From: Tetragonia tetragonoides
Taxonomy: Eukaryota > Streptophyta > Magnoliopsida > Caryophyllales > Aizoaceae
Direction of reading: 5' to 3'
Length of the DNA stretch: 64,000 nt
Assembly: GCA_038025085.1 (NCBI GenBank)
Contig: CM076152.1
Span: forward strand, 23,024,001 to 23,088,000
Positions 63,383 to 64,000 of the stretch are shown piece by piece (within the stretch, counting starts at the first letter, position 1; every line of letters begins with the position of its first letter). The notes below the pieces were generated by a model. It did not search any database, was not told where the DNA came from, and saw only the letters and a program-made list of their open reading frames with translations. Position numbers and translations under genes: made by a program.

Positions 63383-64000
63383 TTGTGAATACATTCAAAA
63401 TTTTGAGTTGAAGCTTGTTTGTACTTGTAAACATCCTTGGTGTAGTTTCTCACTCCAATGAATGCAAACAAAGCTTTTGGGTGCTTTCTCTGAAAATACA
63501 ACACAAAAGAACTCAATCTCTTTCACCCTAGTCGTAAGAGCTGTTAAAACGCGTAAATGCATTCAAAAGGTGGAGTTAAAGCTTGTCTGTACTTGTAAAC
63601 ATCCTTGGTGTAGTTTCTCACTCAAATGAATGCAAACAAAGCATTTGGGTGCTTTCTCTTAATTTTCAACACAAAAGAACTCAATTTCTTTCACCCTAGT
63701 CGTATGCACTTTTAAAACTTGTTTGTAGTTGTAAACATCCTTGAGATAGTTTCACACTCAAATGAATGTAAACAAAGCATTTTGTGAGCTTTTTCTTAAT
63801 ATGCAACACAAAAGAACTCAATCTCTTTTCGCCTAGTCGTAAGAGCTGTTAAAACGCGTAAATGCATTCAAAAGCTTGAGTTGAAACTTGTTTGTACTTG
63901 TAAACATCCTTGGTGTAGTTTCTCATTCAAATGACTGCAAACAAACCATTTGGGTGATTTCTCTTAATATACAACACAAAAAAACTCAATCTCTTTCACC
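63383..64000 (-). repeat. Satellite block, minus orientation, to window end
   Basis: About four minus monomers, including a truncated join near 63716. It continues beyond the window. Confidence 0.86.

Larger units (their letters stand above)
56828..64000. repeat. 168-bp satellite array, right arm
   Basis: The same satellite resumes directly after element 2 at its target duplication and runs to the window end. It contains plus blocks (56828-56991, 57911-58723, 59361-63382) and minus blocks (56992-57910, 58724-59360, 63383-64000). The 59361-63382 stretch is one of the longest regular head-to-tail runs in the window, about 24 monomers. No gene is visible. Confidence 0.95.

Noticed and set aside
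1..64000. ctagggt in each monomer, resembling the plant telomere repeat
   Set aside because: It occurs once per 168 bp as part of a longer conserved word and never in tandem. Chance likeness is enough.
1..64000. CRISPR-like repeat array
   Set aside because: The repeats are contiguous 168-bp monomers without unique spacers, in a plant context.
1..64000. CENP-B-box-like motif in the satellite
   Set aside because: I looked for the mammalian box pattern and found no convincing match in the monomer.

Overview
The window is plant nuclear heterochromatin, most likely from a centromere or pericentromere. About 49 kb of the 64 kb is one tandem satellite with a 168-bp monomer (roughly 290 monomers, about 36% G+C). 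Two long terminal repeat (LTR) retrotransposons sit inside it, both with traits of the plant centromeric chromovirus (CRM-like Ty3/gypsy) group. I see no ordinary host gene, tRNA, rRNA or CRISPR array. The host is probably a flowering plant, judging from the Met-tRNA primer site, the chromovirus-type Gag-Pol and the 168-bp satellite. The species cannot be read from the sequence.

Satellite layout. Positions 1-42274 and 56828-64000 are satellite. The array is not uniformly head-to-tail. It switches strand about 38-40 times, in blocks from under 100 bp to about 4 kb. Many switches reuse the same junction: a six-base hinge (ttgtga or tcacaa) occurs at 11 places. Monomer subtypes recur in a fixed order, which looks like a relic higher-order repeat. 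Recent segmental duplication is clear. A 3181-bp unit is repeated in tandem (about 24.2-27.4 kb and 27.4-30.6 kb, no difference seen where compared). A region of about 11 kb (15.8-26.7 kb) is repeated with indels at 30.7-42.3 kb. A 217-bp piece of a Ty1/copia polyprotein lies at 11639-11855.

Retrotransposons. Element 1 (42275-47533, minus strand) has two 784-bp LTRs and a 5-bp target duplication (atttg). Its single gag-pol frame carries a stop codon inside reverse transcriptase and lacks the integrase core. Fifteen bases further on, element 2 (47549-56827, plus strand) is an unusual LTR-internal-LTR-internal-LTR-internal-LTR array. It has four 963-bp LTRs and three 1809-bp internals, and one 5-bp target duplication (gaaac) flanks the whole. 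Its internals hold only a broken gag fused to the tail of pol, so it is non-autonomous. The two elements share LTR sequence across the promoter and transcript-start region, as expected of an autonomous and non-autonomous pair.

History. By eye, the element 1 LTRs differ at about 18 of 784 sites, while the outermost element 2 LTRs differ at about 4 of 963. Element 1 is therefore older. A 45-bp stub of the element 1 LTR sits at the same target site in the two 3181-bp units, at 26711 and 29892. This implies that element 1 inserted before the segment was duplicated and was later deleted from the other copies. The short open frames in the satellite are by-products of a monomer length divisible by three and are not annotated as genes.
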